Assembly: GCF_008807375.1 (NCBI RefSeq)
Contig: NZ_CP043311.1
Span: forward strand, 2,646,001 to 2,710,000
Length of the DNA stretch: 64,000 nt
Origin: Pseudomonas lalkuanensis
GTDB lineage: Bacteria > Pseudomonadota > Gammaproteobacteria > Pseudomonadales > Pseudomonadaceae
Direction: 5' to 3'
Shown here: in pieces, positions 11,918-21,304 of the stretch
Layout of the letters: each line of letters opens with the position of its first letter
How positions within the stretch are numbered: the stretch's first letter is position 1
The notes under the pieces: model-generated
Databases searched by the model: none
Seen by the model: only the letters and a program-made list of their open reading frames with translations
What the model was told of the DNA's origin: nothing
Made by a program: the position numbers and the translations under genes

Positions 11918-13666
11918 ATGTCCCCGCCGGCTGAAAGCTCTCGCTGGCAGCTCCTGCGTCTGGTGATGCCATACTGGAATTCCGACGCGAAGTGGAAGGC
12001 GCGCGGCTACACCGTGGCGCTGCTTCTGCTCACCCTGGCGCAGGTCGCGCTGGTGATCTGGACCAACTACTGGAACCGCGCACTCTTCGATGCCCTGGAA
12101 GCCAGGTCGCTCAATCGCCTGATGATGCAGATCGGCACCTTCGTGGTGATTCTCCTGCTGACGGTGGGCGTCACGGCGATGCACATGCGGGTCAAGCGCT
12201 GGCTGCAGCTGGACTGGCGCCGGTGGCTGACCGCACGGCTCGTCGACAAGTGGATGACGCGCGGACATCACTACCAGTTGCAGCAGACCCGAGGCGAGCA
12301 CGACAACCCTGACGGCCGCATCGCCGAGGACATTCATGTCGTCACCGAAAGCGCGATTTCGCTGACCCATTCGCTGGTCTATTCGCTGCTGATCTTCAGC
12401 ACCTTCGCCAACATCCTGCTGACGGTCACCGGCAGCGTGCAATTCCCTGGCACCGGCCTGATGGTGCCCGGCTACATGCTGATCCTCGCGGTGGCCTATG
12501 CCGGCGCCGGCACGGTGTTCGGCATGCTGCTCGGGCGCCCGCTGATCCGGGCCACCAACAAGCTGCAATCGGCGGAAGCGGACTTCCGTTTCGGGCTGGC
12601 CCATGCGCGGGAAAGCTCAGAGTCCATCGCTCTGATGCAGGGCGAGGAGGCGGAGCGCCGGAGTTCAACGAGCCATTTCGCCGAGCTGGGGCACCGCTGG
12701 TATCGGCAGACCATGGCCTACCTCGGCATCGTCTCGTTCTCGTCGGGCTACGGCGTGTTGCTGCCTGTGTTCCCGATCCTGGTCATGGCGCCCCAGTACA
12801 TTTCCGGTGCCATGACCCTGGGCGTCCTGATGCAGGCCGCGCAGGCATTCCACCAGCTGACCTCGGCGCTGTCCTGGCCGATCGACAACCTGGCCGAACT
12901 GGCGCGTTGGCGAGCGTCGGCCGACCGCGTGATGAGCCTCTACAACGACCTGCAGGACCTGGAAGACCAGGCTGCGCAGCCGCAGGACCGTATCTGCGTG
13001 GCGCAGTCGCAGCAGGCGGAAATCGTGCTGCGCGACCTGTGCATCGCCACCCCTGATGGGCAGGTGCTGATCGATGGACTCAACGTCATGATCCAGCGCG
13101 GCGAGCGGGTGCTGATTTCGGGGGATCCGGCGGTCACCATCGGCCTGTTCAAGGTGCTCGCCGGTTTGTGGCCATGGGGGCATGGCGAGGTCTGGCTACC
13201 GGCGGGCGCGGCCATCTGCTTCCTGCCGCAGCGCCCCTTCCTGCCGGTCGGCAGCCTGTGCGCGGCGTTGAGCTACCCACAGCCCGCCGGCACCTTTGCC
13301 GCTGGCGCCATGCAGCATGCCCTGGAGAGCGCGGGCATCGCCTGGCTGGCCAAGCGAATGGAAGAGGTCGACAACTGGCAGAGCGTGTTACCGCTGCGTA
13401 CGCAGCAGCGGCTGGCCATCGCCCGCTTGTTCCTGCAGCAGCCCGCCTGGGTGTTCATCGAGGAGGCGAGCAGTGCCTTCGAGGCCCGCGACGAGGAAGA
13501 CTTCATGGACATGCTGCACCGCGAGCTGCCGGACTCGACGCTGCTGGCGATCAGCTTCCAGTCCGGGCTGGAGCGGCACTACCAGCGCCGGCTCCTGCTC
13601 AATCACCTGCCGCAGGAACCCCTGGTCGGCTATGGCACGCCCCTGCGGGCGCTAAGAAAAAGTTGA
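11918..13666 (+). CDS. SbmA/YddA-type ABC protein with degraded ATPase domain
   Basis: Fused permease-ATPase of 582 residues of the SbmA/BacA (ABC_membrane_2) type. About six membrane spans (for example YTVALLLLTLAQVALVIW, IGTFVVILLLTVGV, GYMLILAVAYAGAG) are followed by a nucleotide-binding-like half. The family usually has GPSGSGKSS as Walker A; here residues 401-410 read SGDPAVTIGL, one residue short and with no lysine. The signature LSLGEQQR is LPLRTQQR, Walker B VFLDEATSALD is VFIEEASSAFEA, and the switch histidine region reads ISFQSGLER. The Q-loop LPQRPF and AGLWPWG remain. The frame is intact, so this looks like a kept but probably ATPase-dead protein. It ends 15 bases inside the convergent glucanase gene. 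Confidence 0.8.
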   Translation: MSPPAESSRWQLLRLVMPYWNSDAKWKARGYTVALLLLTLAQVALVIWTNYWNRALFDALEARSLNRLMMQIGTFVVILLLTVGVTAMHMRVKRWLQLDWRRWLTARLVDKWMTRGHHYQLQQTRGEHDNPDGRIAEDIHVVTESAISLTHSLVYSLLIFSTFANILLTVTGSVQFPGTGLMVPGYMLILAVAYAGAGTVFGMLLGRPLIRATNKLQSAEADFRFGLAHARESSESIALMQGEEAERRSSTSHFAELGHRWYRQTMAYLGIVSFSSGYGVLLPVFPILVMAPQYISGAMTLGVLMQAAQAFHQLTSALSWPIDNLAELARWRASADRVMSLYNDLQDLEDQAAQPQDRICVAQSQQAEIVLRDLCIATPDGQVLIDGLNVMIQRGERVLISGDPAVTIGLFKVLAGLWPWGHGEVWLPAGAAICFLPQRPFLPVGSLCAALSYPQPAGTFAAGAMQHALESAGIAWLAKRMEEVDNWQSVLPLRTQQRLAIARLFLQQPAWVFIEEASSAFEARDEEDFMDMLHRELPDSTLLAISFQSGLERHYQRRLLLNHLPQEPLVGYGTPLRALRKS

Positions 13667-14779
13667 CGGCAACCAGCCGCGCTGGACGCACTCGCGGAAG
13701 CACCAGGCTGGCGTGGTTTCGGTCTTGTAGCTCCAGAAGAACCAGCCCAGGTACTTCTCATAGGTCAGCAACTGTGCAGCGGCATAGCCGCGATAGGCCA
13801 CGTCCTGCTGGAAGCGGTCCATGTTTTCCAGTGCGTGATTGAAGGGCCCTTCGGCCCAGAGCGAGACCACTTTCAGGTCGAGGCCCAGGCTCCACTCGCC
13901 GCAGTACGCCGGGATGCCCAGTTGCCCGATGATCGAGTCGGCCTCGGTCTTCCACTGGCCGCTGGCCTTGTGGATGTGGGTGTAGATGTCGCTGTCGATA
14001 TCGCCGCGTTCGAAGCACTGGTAGCGATGGATATCGAACACCACGTTGGCGAATTCCGGCGGCTGCATGAACCCCAGGTATTCGTCGAAGGCGCGGAAGC
14101 CGTCATGGAAGACCACGCTGACTTTCTCCGCAGGGCAGTGCTTGCGAATGCGCTGGTAGGCATCCAGGTTGTAGCCCTTGAGGTAGTCGGTCGGCACATC
14201 CCAGCGCGGCTCGTTGAGCACTTCGATGGCGTGCAGGGCGGGCTGGGCGCGATAGCGCTCGGCCAGGCGTTCCAGCACGCTCAGCGAATGCGCGCGGTAC
14301 TCGTCCCGGGTGTGCCATTGGCAGACATCCTTGATGCCGCCATTGTCGAAGCCGTTCTGGCAGCCGGGGGCGGCGTGCAGGTCGAGGACGATTCTCAGCT
14401 GGAACTCGTCGGCCCAGGCGAAGGCCCGGTCGAGCACCTCGATGCCGCCCTCGACGAAGGGGTGGCGGGCTTCGCCGTACTTCGGGTGGTAGGGATAATC
14501 CGGCCCGAATATCCAGTGGCCCAGGGGAATGCGCACGGCATTCAGGCCGCGCTCGTGCAGCCAGGCGAAGTCGTCGCGGGTGATGAAGGAGTTCCAGTGT
14601 TGCTTCAGTCTTTCCGGGGCTCGTGCGCCCATCTCGGCGCACCAGGTGGTTTCATCGGTGGCTTCAAGACCCTCGAACAGGCTCGGGGTCATCCACTTCT
14701 CCAGTACCAGCCACCCCCCCAGGTTCACGCCACGCAATTTCTGTCCGGGGTTGGTGTTGACGGGATTCCGCTGCGCCAT
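13652..14779 (-). CDS. Glycoside hydrolase family 5 (exo-1,3-beta-glucanase-like)
   Basis: Protein of 375 residues beginning MAQRNPVNTNPGQKLRGVNL. GH5 marks are RGVNLGGWLVLEKWMTPSLF, NAVRIPLGHW, the acid/base glutamate in EVLNEP, and the nucleophile glutamate in YCGEWS. The GWLVLE start and NGFDNGG resemble fungal-type exo-beta-1,3-glucanases. There is no signal peptide, so it would act in the cytoplasm or be released in another way. It converges on, and overlaps by 15 bases, the degraded ABC gene. Substrate specificity is inferred only. Confidence 0.82.
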   Translation of the reverse strand: MAQRNPVNTNPGQKLRGVNLGGWLVLEKWMTPSLFEGLEATDETTWCAEMGARAPERLKQHWNSFITRDDFAWLHERGLNAVRIPLGHWIFGPDYPYHPKYGEARHPFVEGGIEVLDRAFAWADEFQLRIVLDLHAAPGCQNGFDNGGIKDVCQWHTRDEYRAHSLSVLERLAERYRAQPALHAIEVLNEPRWDVPTDYLKGYNLDAYQRIRKHCPAEKVSVVFHDGFRAFDEYLGFMQPPEFANVVFDIHRYQCFERGDIDSDIYTHIHKASGQWKTEADSIIGQLGIPAYCGEWSLGLDLKVVSLWAEGPFNHALENMDRFQQDVAYRGYAAAQLLTYEKYLGWFFWSYKTETTPAWCFRECVQRGWLPSTFS

Positions 14780-14901
14780 GACTGCACTCCTTTGAACGGC
14801 AGAAACCGAACTTCTGGAATTCTTGCGAATCGCCCTTGCAAGCCTAGGTCATGAGCGGACGGCCGCCAGGCGCGATGGCGACGACAGCCCCGGGCTCGCC
14901 A

Positions 14902-14939
14902 GTTGCGGGGGCGATTTCAATCGCTATGCGGACCGCAGG
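14902..14939. repeat. Partial REP-like element (one arm)
   Basis: The stretch GCGGGGGCGATTTCAATCGC with its downstream GGACCGCAGG matches the left half of the elements at 33390 and 45689, but the right arm is missing. It lies in the 228-base gap between the glucanase and pobA genes. Confidence 0.6.
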
Positions 14940-15007
14940 TTCGCCAGTTGGCAGGGTGCGCCGCGCGCACCGCAGCAATGCAACCGGTGCGCAAAGCAAC
15001 CGGCCGC

Positions 15008-16243
<1,236 letters not shown>

Positions 16244-16275
16244 TCACCTGTTGTCGTGGTGCGCCTGTATTTTTT

Positions 16276-16334
16276 GTGGATGGGCATTGGCTTTGAAGGC
16301 AATATCCACGGTCATTCATGGACTTTTCGTGGAT
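16276..16334. promoter_or_regulatory. Candidate PobR sites in the pobA/pobR gap
   Basis: ATCCACG (16304-16310) and CGTGGAT (16328-16334) form an inverted repeat with 17 bases between. A further GTGGAT half-site lies at 16276-16281. They are in the only promoter region between the divergent pobA and pobR, close to the pobR start. Spacing of about 24 bases between centres fits an AraC-type dimer, but binding is inferred. Confidence 0.5.
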
Positions 16335-16353
16335 CTATGTCATTGGAGGTTCG

Positions 16354-17223
16354 ATGATCGAACAGAGCCATTCCCCCGTGCCGGTGTTCAAGCTCTACGG
16401 CGAGACGGCTGCCTGGCCGACGCCGGACCTGATCCACTGGGAGTCCATCGAGTCCCGCAGCCGCCTGCACGAATGGGAGATCAAGCCGCACCAGCACGGT
16501 GATCTGGTGCAACTGCTCTATGTGCGTTCGGGGCGTGCCGAGCTGGAGGTGGAAGGGCAGGTGAATCGTATCGACCGCGCCGCGCTGCAGGTGGTGCCGG
16601 CCCTGTGCGTGCATGGCTTCCGTTTTTCCGATGACGTGGACGGCCATGTGCTGACCCTGGCCCAACCGCTGGTGGAGCAGGTGGCCGGGTTGCTGGATAG
16701 CCAGGCGTTGCTTGCGCCGGCCTGTTTCGCGGCGGGCGAAAGCCAGCCTTACCTGGACACGCTGTTCGAAGCCATCAGCCGCGAGTACGCGCAACAGCAG
16801 CCCGGCCGCGAACTGATGCTGCAATCGCTGATCAGTGTGCTGCTGGTGTGGATCGGCCGTCGCTCGCTGGAGCAGCACCAATCCGATGCACACCAGCAGG
16901 ACCGGGGCCGCCTGCACCTGCAGGAATTCACCCGCCTGCTGGAGCAACACTTTCGCGAGCACCTGCCCATCGAACATTACGCTCAGCGCCTGGGCATCAG
17001 TGCCGCCCACCTCAATGCCCTGTGCCGGCGGCTTGCCGGGCAGTCGGCGCTGCAGATGATCAACCAGCGCCTGCTGCTGGAGGCCAAGCGCTGCCTGGTC
17101 TACACGGCAATGACCATCAATCAGGTATCGGACAGTCTCGGTTTCTCCGAACCGGCGTACTTCTCACGGTTCTTCAAGCGCGGTACGGGGCAGCCGCCGA
17201 AGGCGTTCCGCATTTCGCGGTAA
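16354..17223 (+). CDS. pobR: AraC-family activator PobR
   Basis: Regulator of 289 residues. An N-terminal cupin-like ligand domain (HQHGDLVQLLYVRSG) is followed by a C-terminal double helix-turn-helix ending GFSEPAYFSRFFKRGTGQPP, the AraC signature. The ATG at 16354 has GGAGG eight bases before it. It is divergent from pobA, and Pseudomonas pobA is controlled by an AraC-type PobR (unlike the IclR-type one of Acinetobacter). Its ligand should be 4-hydroxybenzoate. Confidence 0.9.
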   Translation: MIEQSHSPVPVFKLYGETAAWPTPDLIHWESIESRSRLHEWEIKPHQHGDLVQLLYVRSGRAELEVEGQVNRIDRAALQVVPALCVHGFRFSDDVDGHVLTLAQPLVEQVAGLLDSQALLAPACFAAGESQPYLDTLFEAISREYAQQQPGRELMLQSLISVLLVWIGRRSLEQHQSDAHQQDRGRLHLQEFTRLLEQHFREHLPIEHYAQRLGISAAHLNALCRRLAGQSALQMINQRLLLEAKRCLVYTAMTINQVSDSLGFSEPAYFSRFFKRGTGQPPKAFRISR

Positions 17224-17243
17224 GCGCTGGCGGTTGGATTTCC

Positions 17244-17295
17244 TGTGGGAGCGCATTCATTCGCGATGCTTTTCTCGACTGAAGTCGCTCCCACA
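17244..17295. repeat. REP-like palindrome
   Basis: TGTGGGAGCG on the left pairs with CGCTCCCACA on the right around the core ATTCATTCGCGA. It fills the gap between pobR and the convergent doxX gene and may end both transcripts. Confidence 0.8.
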
Positions 17296-17312
17296 AAGGA
17301 ATATCCCTGTCG

Positions 17313-17822
17313 TTATCTGTACCGCCTGGCAATCAGGTGGTCGATGGACAGCATCCCCGGCCCCTGGCTGACCAGCAGCAACAGGCTGGCGGCCCAGACA
17401 CCGTGGGTGGGGTAGGCGTCGGGGTAGATGAAAGTCTGGATCACCAGGGTCATGCCCAGCAGGGCCAGGGCCGAAAAGCGGGTGGCGAAGCCGATGAGGA
17501 TCAACAGCGGGAAGATGTGCTCGGAGAAGGCTGCCGCATGGGCCGCCAGTTCAGGCGAGAGGAAGGGCAGCTTGTATTCCTCGGTGAACAGCGGAATGGC
17601 CGAGTCCGACAGGTGCGGGATGCCCAGCACGAAAGTGCCGTCCACCAGGTCGATGGCCAGGCCTTCCACCTTGGTCTGCCCGGATTTCCAGAAGATCGCG
17701 GCAATGGAAAAGCGCGCGACGAAGGCCACCAGGCTGTAGGGGATCCGCTTGCACAGCTCGACGGCCTGGGACACCAGTTTCTTCGGCAAATGGCTGTAGT
17801 GGATCTGGATGGTGGCGTTCAT
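17313..17822 (-). CDS. DoxX-family membrane protein of the bufferin operon
   Basis: Protein of 169 residues with four hydrophobic segments, for example VAFVARFSIAAIFW, IFPLLILIGFATRFSALALL and LLGMTLVIQTFIY, typical of DoxX/DUF417-like proteins. The motif RFSIAAIFWKSGQTK is the usual DoxX start. It is the last gene of a four-gene operon, overlapping bufC by 4 bases. DoxX partners are regular members of bufferin loci. Its exact part in maturation or electron transfer is not settled. Confidence 0.88.
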   Translation of the reverse strand: MNATIQIHYSHLPKKLVSQAVELCKRIPYSLVAFVARFSIAAIFWKSGQTKVEGLAIDLVDGTFVLGIPHLSDSAIPLFTEEYKLPFLSPELAAHAAAFSEHIFPLLILIGFATRFSALALLGMTLVIQTFIYPDAYPTHGVWAASLLLLVSQGPGMLSIDHLIARRYR

Positions 17823-18595
17823 GGCATCTGACTCCCGCTGTGGAGGGTGAACCGCGTGATCGCGCCGCCTGCCAGCAGGCGCGCGAGGGTGGAGCCCGGG
17901 TCGAAGCCGGCGTCGATGGCCAGTGCGGTGCCCACGGCAGCGCCCAGCGGGTTACCGGCCGCCAGGGCCTGGATGAAGGCCGCCGTGCCCGTGCCGATGC
18001 GGCTGACTTCCACCTCCAGGCCATTGCGCAGTACCAGCGCGCATTCGGCCTGGCCGGGATTCACCTCGGCCAGGTCCAGCAGCCCCTGGTGGGCGGCCCA
18101 GAGGGAGGCGATGGCATGGTCGGAGCAGACCACCGCCACCGAGGGATGCAACCGGAGCTGCATGCCGGGCAGGCATTCCGGGTCGGACAGGACGGCGGCC
18201 AGACGGGCCGTGTCCAGCGCCGGCAGGTCGGCTGCGTGGTAGGCGTGCACCTGTGCCAGTTCCAGCCGCGCCACGTCTGCCAGATAGGGCAGGCCGGAGG
18301 CCGGCGGGAAGGCGCGGATGAACGCCGGGAAATCCTCGCCGTAGAACGCCAGCAGCGGCGAGCGGGGCGGTGTCGCCTGCACGTGCAGGCGCGCCATGCC
18401 ATTGAAGAATTCATCGCCCACCAGTTGCCGAACCACCGGGAAGGTGTCGGCCAGGGCGTTGATCAGCGAAGCCAGCACGTTGTTGCGGTACACGGCGAAG
18501 CGTTGCGCCGGGTCGGAACCGTTCCAGGCCCGCAGGCCGGATGGGCAGGGTTGTTCGGGGTCGAGCAGGGCATGGGCGAAGCTGTCGGCGTTCAT
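17819..18595 (-). CDS. bufC: Bufferin maturation partner BufC (DUF2063)
   Basis: Protein of 258 residues. The N-terminal half has the DUF2063 pattern (RFAVYRNNVLASLINALADT, PVVRQLVGDEFF) and the C-terminal half is a peptide-binding-like domain. In the related MbnB/MbnC and BufB/BufC systems this partner recruits the precursor peptide to the iron enzyme. Its start lies in the bufB stop (4-base overlap) and its end overlaps doxX by 4 bases, so all three are coupled. Confidence 0.88.
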   Translation of the reverse strand: MNADSFAHALLDPEQPCPSGLRAWNGSDPAQRFAVYRNNVLASLINALADTFPVVRQLVGDEFFNGMARLHVQATPPRSPLLAFYGEDFPAFIRAFPPASGLPYLADVARLELAQVHAYHAADLPALDTARLAAVLSDPECLPGMQLRLHPSVAVVCSDHAIASLWAAHQGLLDLAEVNPGQAECALVLRNGLEVEVSRIGTGTAAFIQALAAGNPLGAAVGTALAIDAGFDPGSTLARLLAGGAITRFTLHSGSQMP

Positions 18596-19461
18596 GCCGC
18601 GTGCTCCTGGCGCAGCCGCCGTTCGGCCTGATGCGCTTCGCGCACCAGCATTGCCAGCGCGGGGATGTCGTTGTCCCGCTCGATCAGCGTGGGCAGCGGG
18701 CCGAGGCGGCCGATCATCTCGTCGTAGAGGGCCCAGACGGCGGCGTCCACGGGCGACCCGTGATGATCGATCAGCAGGCGCGCGCCGGCCGCATCGCGGT
18801 CCTCGGCGAAGCCCGCCAGGTGAATCTCGCCCACTGCATGCAGGGGCAGGGCATTGAGGTAGGCGCGGACATCGCGATTGTGATTGGTGCAGGACACATG
18901 GGCGTTGTTCAGGTCCAGCAGCAGGCCGCAGCCGGTGCGCTTCACCACCTCGGAAATGAACTCGGCCTCGTCCAGGCTGGAGCTGTCGAATTCCAGGTAG
19001 GTGGCCGGGTTTTCCAGCAGCATTCGCCGCTGCAGATGGTCCTGCACCTGGTCGATGTGCCGGCAGACCCGCTCCAGGCTGGGCCGGTCATAGGCGAGTG
19101 GCAGCAGGTCGTTGAGAAAGAAGTCGCCATGGGTGGACCAGGCCAGGTGCTCGGAAAACGATTCCGGCTGGTAGCGCCCGAGCAGCGTGGCGAGGCGGTC
19201 CAGGTGGGCCATGTCCAGTGGCTGGTCGGCGCCGATGGACAGACCGACGCCGTGGATGGAGAGCGGGTAGTCCTGGCGGATCTCGCCCAGGTAGCGGTGA
19301 AAGGGCCCGCCTTCCACCATGTAGTTCTCGGCGTGGACTTCGAAGAAACCGAGGTCCGGACGGGCATCGAGCACGTCCCGGTGATGCCGGGACTTGAGCC
19401 CGATGCCGGCCCGGGCCGGCAGCTGGCCGGCAGGAGCGTGGGGCAGAGGGGAGTGGGACAT
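18592..19461 (-). CDS. bufB: Multinuclear iron oxidase BufB (DUF692/MNIO)
   Basis: Protein of 289 residues of the DUF692 family, TIM-barrel enzymes with two or three iron atoms that modify cysteines of precursor peptides. Candidate metal ligands are in SIHGVGLSIG, LLENPATY, DLNNAHVS, GEIHLAGF, IDHHGSPVD and LIERDNDIP. The substrate is almost certainly the Cys4 peptide encoded 24 bases upstream. In characterised bufferins two core cysteines are turned into thiooxazoles that bind copper; that is family knowledge, not seen here directly. Confidence 0.92.
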   Translation of the reverse strand: MSHSPLPHAPAGQLPARAGIGLKSRHHRDVLDARPDLGFFEVHAENYMVEGGPFHRYLGEIRQDYPLSIHGVGLSIGADQPLDMAHLDRLATLLGRYQPESFSEHLAWSTHGDFFLNDLLPLAYDRPSLERVCRHIDQVQDHLQRRMLLENPATYLEFDSSSLDEAEFISEVVKRTGCGLLLDLNNAHVSCTNHNRDVRAYLNALPLHAVGEIHLAGFAEDRDAAGARLLIDHHGSPVDAAVWALYDEMIGRLGPLPTLIERDNDIPALAMLVREAHQAERRLRQEHAA

Positions 19462-19485
19462 GGCGTGCGCTCCTGCCAGGGGCGG

Positions 19486-19797
19486 TCAGCTCTTCTTCTC
19501 TTCCTTGAATGCCTGGAGCTGGCCGTAGCCGGTGGGCGAAGTGGGGGAAGCGGTCTTCTCGCAGGTGCCTTTCGGGACGTATTTCCAGGAGTTGCCCTGG
19601 TAGTCCATCTTCTGGGTGCCCGCGCAGGAAGTGCCGGCGCCGGCAGCGCAGTCGTTCTTGCCCTTCATGGCGACGCCGAAGCATTTCTCGTTGTCGGCGG
19701 CCTGTGCGCCTACGGGGGCCATGGCCAGGCCGATGGCGGTGCTCAGGGCAAGGGCGAGACCGGTTGCGGATACGACACTGGCAGTCGGGTTTTTCAT
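19486..19797 (-). CDS. bufA: Bufferin precursor BufA1 (DUF2282)
   Basis: Precursor peptide of 103 residues from the ATG at 19797. A signal peptide (hydrophobic [20 protein letters not shown], cleavage near AQA-AD at 33/34) sends it to the periplasm. The mature part has exactly four cysteines at 39, 50, 58 and 79, in [23 protein letters not shown] and KGTCEK. This is the DUF2282 pattern of copper-buffering bufferins, with the second and third cysteines as the usual modification sites. It heads the operon bufA-bufB-bufC-doxX. A strongly lysine-rich tail (FKEEKKS) follows the last cysteine. Confidence 0.92.
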   Translation of the reverse strand: MKNPTASVVSATGLALALSTAIGLAMAPVGAQAADNEKCFGVAMKGKNDCAAGAGTSCAGTQKMDYQGNSWKYVPKGTCEKTASPTSPTGYGQLQAFKEEKKS

Positions 19798-20024
19798 GGT
19801 TGTTCTCTCCGTTTCTGGTGGGTCGAATGTAGGGCTGGTTGCCCAGAGGTGGCGATTCATACCGCTGGATGCATCGCCTTCGAAACAGGAGACAAGGCTA
19901 TCCGGGCGGCGTTACAGGAGGCGAGAAAATTTTCTGCGCGCCTGGGTGGGAACGCCGGCCCGGCGACGCTACCGCCCCTCACCCCGGCCCCTTGCGCCGG
20001 TGTGGGGCGGCTGGTCATCGCTGG

Positions 20025-20343
20025 CTAGCTCGACCTGCGATCATGCGGGTAGGCCGTTTCCACCATCCGCCGGTCCACGTGGTTGATGGTGGTGATGATG
20101 ATGCGCTCGGCATCGCACAGCGCGGGCGCCATGGTCCAGCGCCTGGTGGCGTCGTTGCCGATGCGCACCATGCTGGTGTGTGTGGCCAGGTTGGCGTCCA
20201 CTTCCGGCACCGGGTCGTAGAAGCCCATGCTGAAGCGCACTCGGCGGATGTCGTCAGGCGAGCCGGTGCGGAACGGCCAACCAGAGGGCGCCGCCCGGAG
20301 TGCCTATGCCCATGCCGCCGAGTAGAACGCGTCGCGTGTTCAT
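20025..20343 (-). pseudogene. Remnant gene, frameshifted, downstream of the oxidase remnant
   Basis: Starts MNTRRVLLGGMGIG, with a twin-arginine-like or lipoprotein-like leader, at an ATG that overlaps the stop of the preceding frame (CCATGA). This frame meets TGA after 29 codons. A neighbouring frame then continues for about 80 residues (SPDDIRRVRFSMGFYDPV, NLATHTSMVRIGND, IIITTINHVDRRMVET) to a stop at 20025. The two pieces read as one damaged coding unit. I do not recognise the family. The overlap with the oxidase frame suggests they were once an operon. Confidence 0.5.
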
Positions 20344-20857
20344 GGTGTACCTCCTGTGTCCGGAGTGCCTGGTCTGGAAGGGCCGGCGGCGGGTGCCGCC
20401 GAGACCTCTTCCGGGGCGAGGGGACGCAGTTCCCGCAACCTGTCGGGCACCTGGCTGAGGTCCTGCTCGGGCGGTTGCCGGTCGACGACGAACTTCAACA
20501 CGCGAGGGCCGGGGCGGTTCTGGAACCCGTCGTCGTCGGCGCAGATGGTGCCGTAGTGCGGTTCCTTGAACTGCCCGGACCTCCCAGGGTGGGGCCGGTC
20601 TTGACCGGGCTGATGAAGTCGGCGGGGAAGCCGTCGCTCTCCGAGGCGGTGTGGCCGTTGTGCAGGTGTACCGAGTTTTCCGCTGAGCCGAATCCCTGGT
20701 GATCCTGGGGCAGCTCATTTCGGAAGCGCACGACCATGGGGCGACCGTAGTGTCCTACGCGCACGGGACCGGGCGCGGTGACCTCTCTGTCACCCCTGAA
20801 GCCCCATAAAGGTGGCGGAGGGTAGGCCGGCTTGAACACCGGGGCGGGACGTTCCAT
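20341..20857 (-). pseudogene. Decayed multicopper oxidase
   Basis: From an ATG at 20857 the frame gives a typical N-terminal region of a CotA/bilirubin-oxidase-like multicopper oxidase: PVFKPAYPPPP, GHYGRPMVVRFRNELP and the first copper motif region SVHLHNGHTASESDGFPADF. After about residue 95 a frameshift near 20575 is needed to continue with QFKEPHYGTICADDDGFQNR and RPGPRVLKFVVDRQPPEQDL, which is a late part of such oxidases. The middle of the protein and the C-terminal copper motifs are gone. It is therefore a shifted and internally deleted remnant. It points away from, but lies next to, the copper-related bufferin operon. Confidence 0.68.
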
Positions 20858-21304
20858 GGCGATCAGCTCGTGTCTTCATGGAAGCAGGCAGGAACGAGCT
20901 TTCGTGTGAAATCGCTCGAGTCTCGAATAGAGCGGCACGTCCACGGTTTGTGGCGGTGAAAGGTGGACTTCCTCCCAGGATGGGGTGGTCAAAATAATGG
21001 CGTTGCACCTTCATCATGAGGGTGGACCCGATGCCTTTGAAAATTGTTCCGGAGTTTCGACAAGCCTCGCTTTGCCCGAGCCGTCACGCGGCTGCGGGGC
21101 GTAACGGCGCCCGAACCGCCTTCTGCGTTTCGTCGCGTCTCTTGCCCTCCTGTCAAGGCAGCCGGGATGCCACCTTGACGGCTGTTGCCTGGTCACGAAA
21201 CTCAGGCGTCAGGGGCCGGATAAAAACTACAGATTCGCCAACGCTCAGCCCTCAATCAGCGGTACTGGCAACGATGACAATTGCTTCGGCTAGGGGAGGC
21301 AGTC
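20858..21304. other. 447-base gap with no recognised gene
   Basis: Upstream of the oxidase remnant on one side and of the Cys2 protein on the other. Short open frames here have no codon bias or family resemblance. It may include the lost promoter of the oxidase gene. GGGGAGGCAG just before 21305 is the ribosome site of the next gene. Confidence 0.4.

Noticed and set aside
21014-21196. Short minus-strand frame in the gap upstream of the oxidase remnant
   Set aside because: Arginine-rich with no codon preference or ribosome site and no family likeness.
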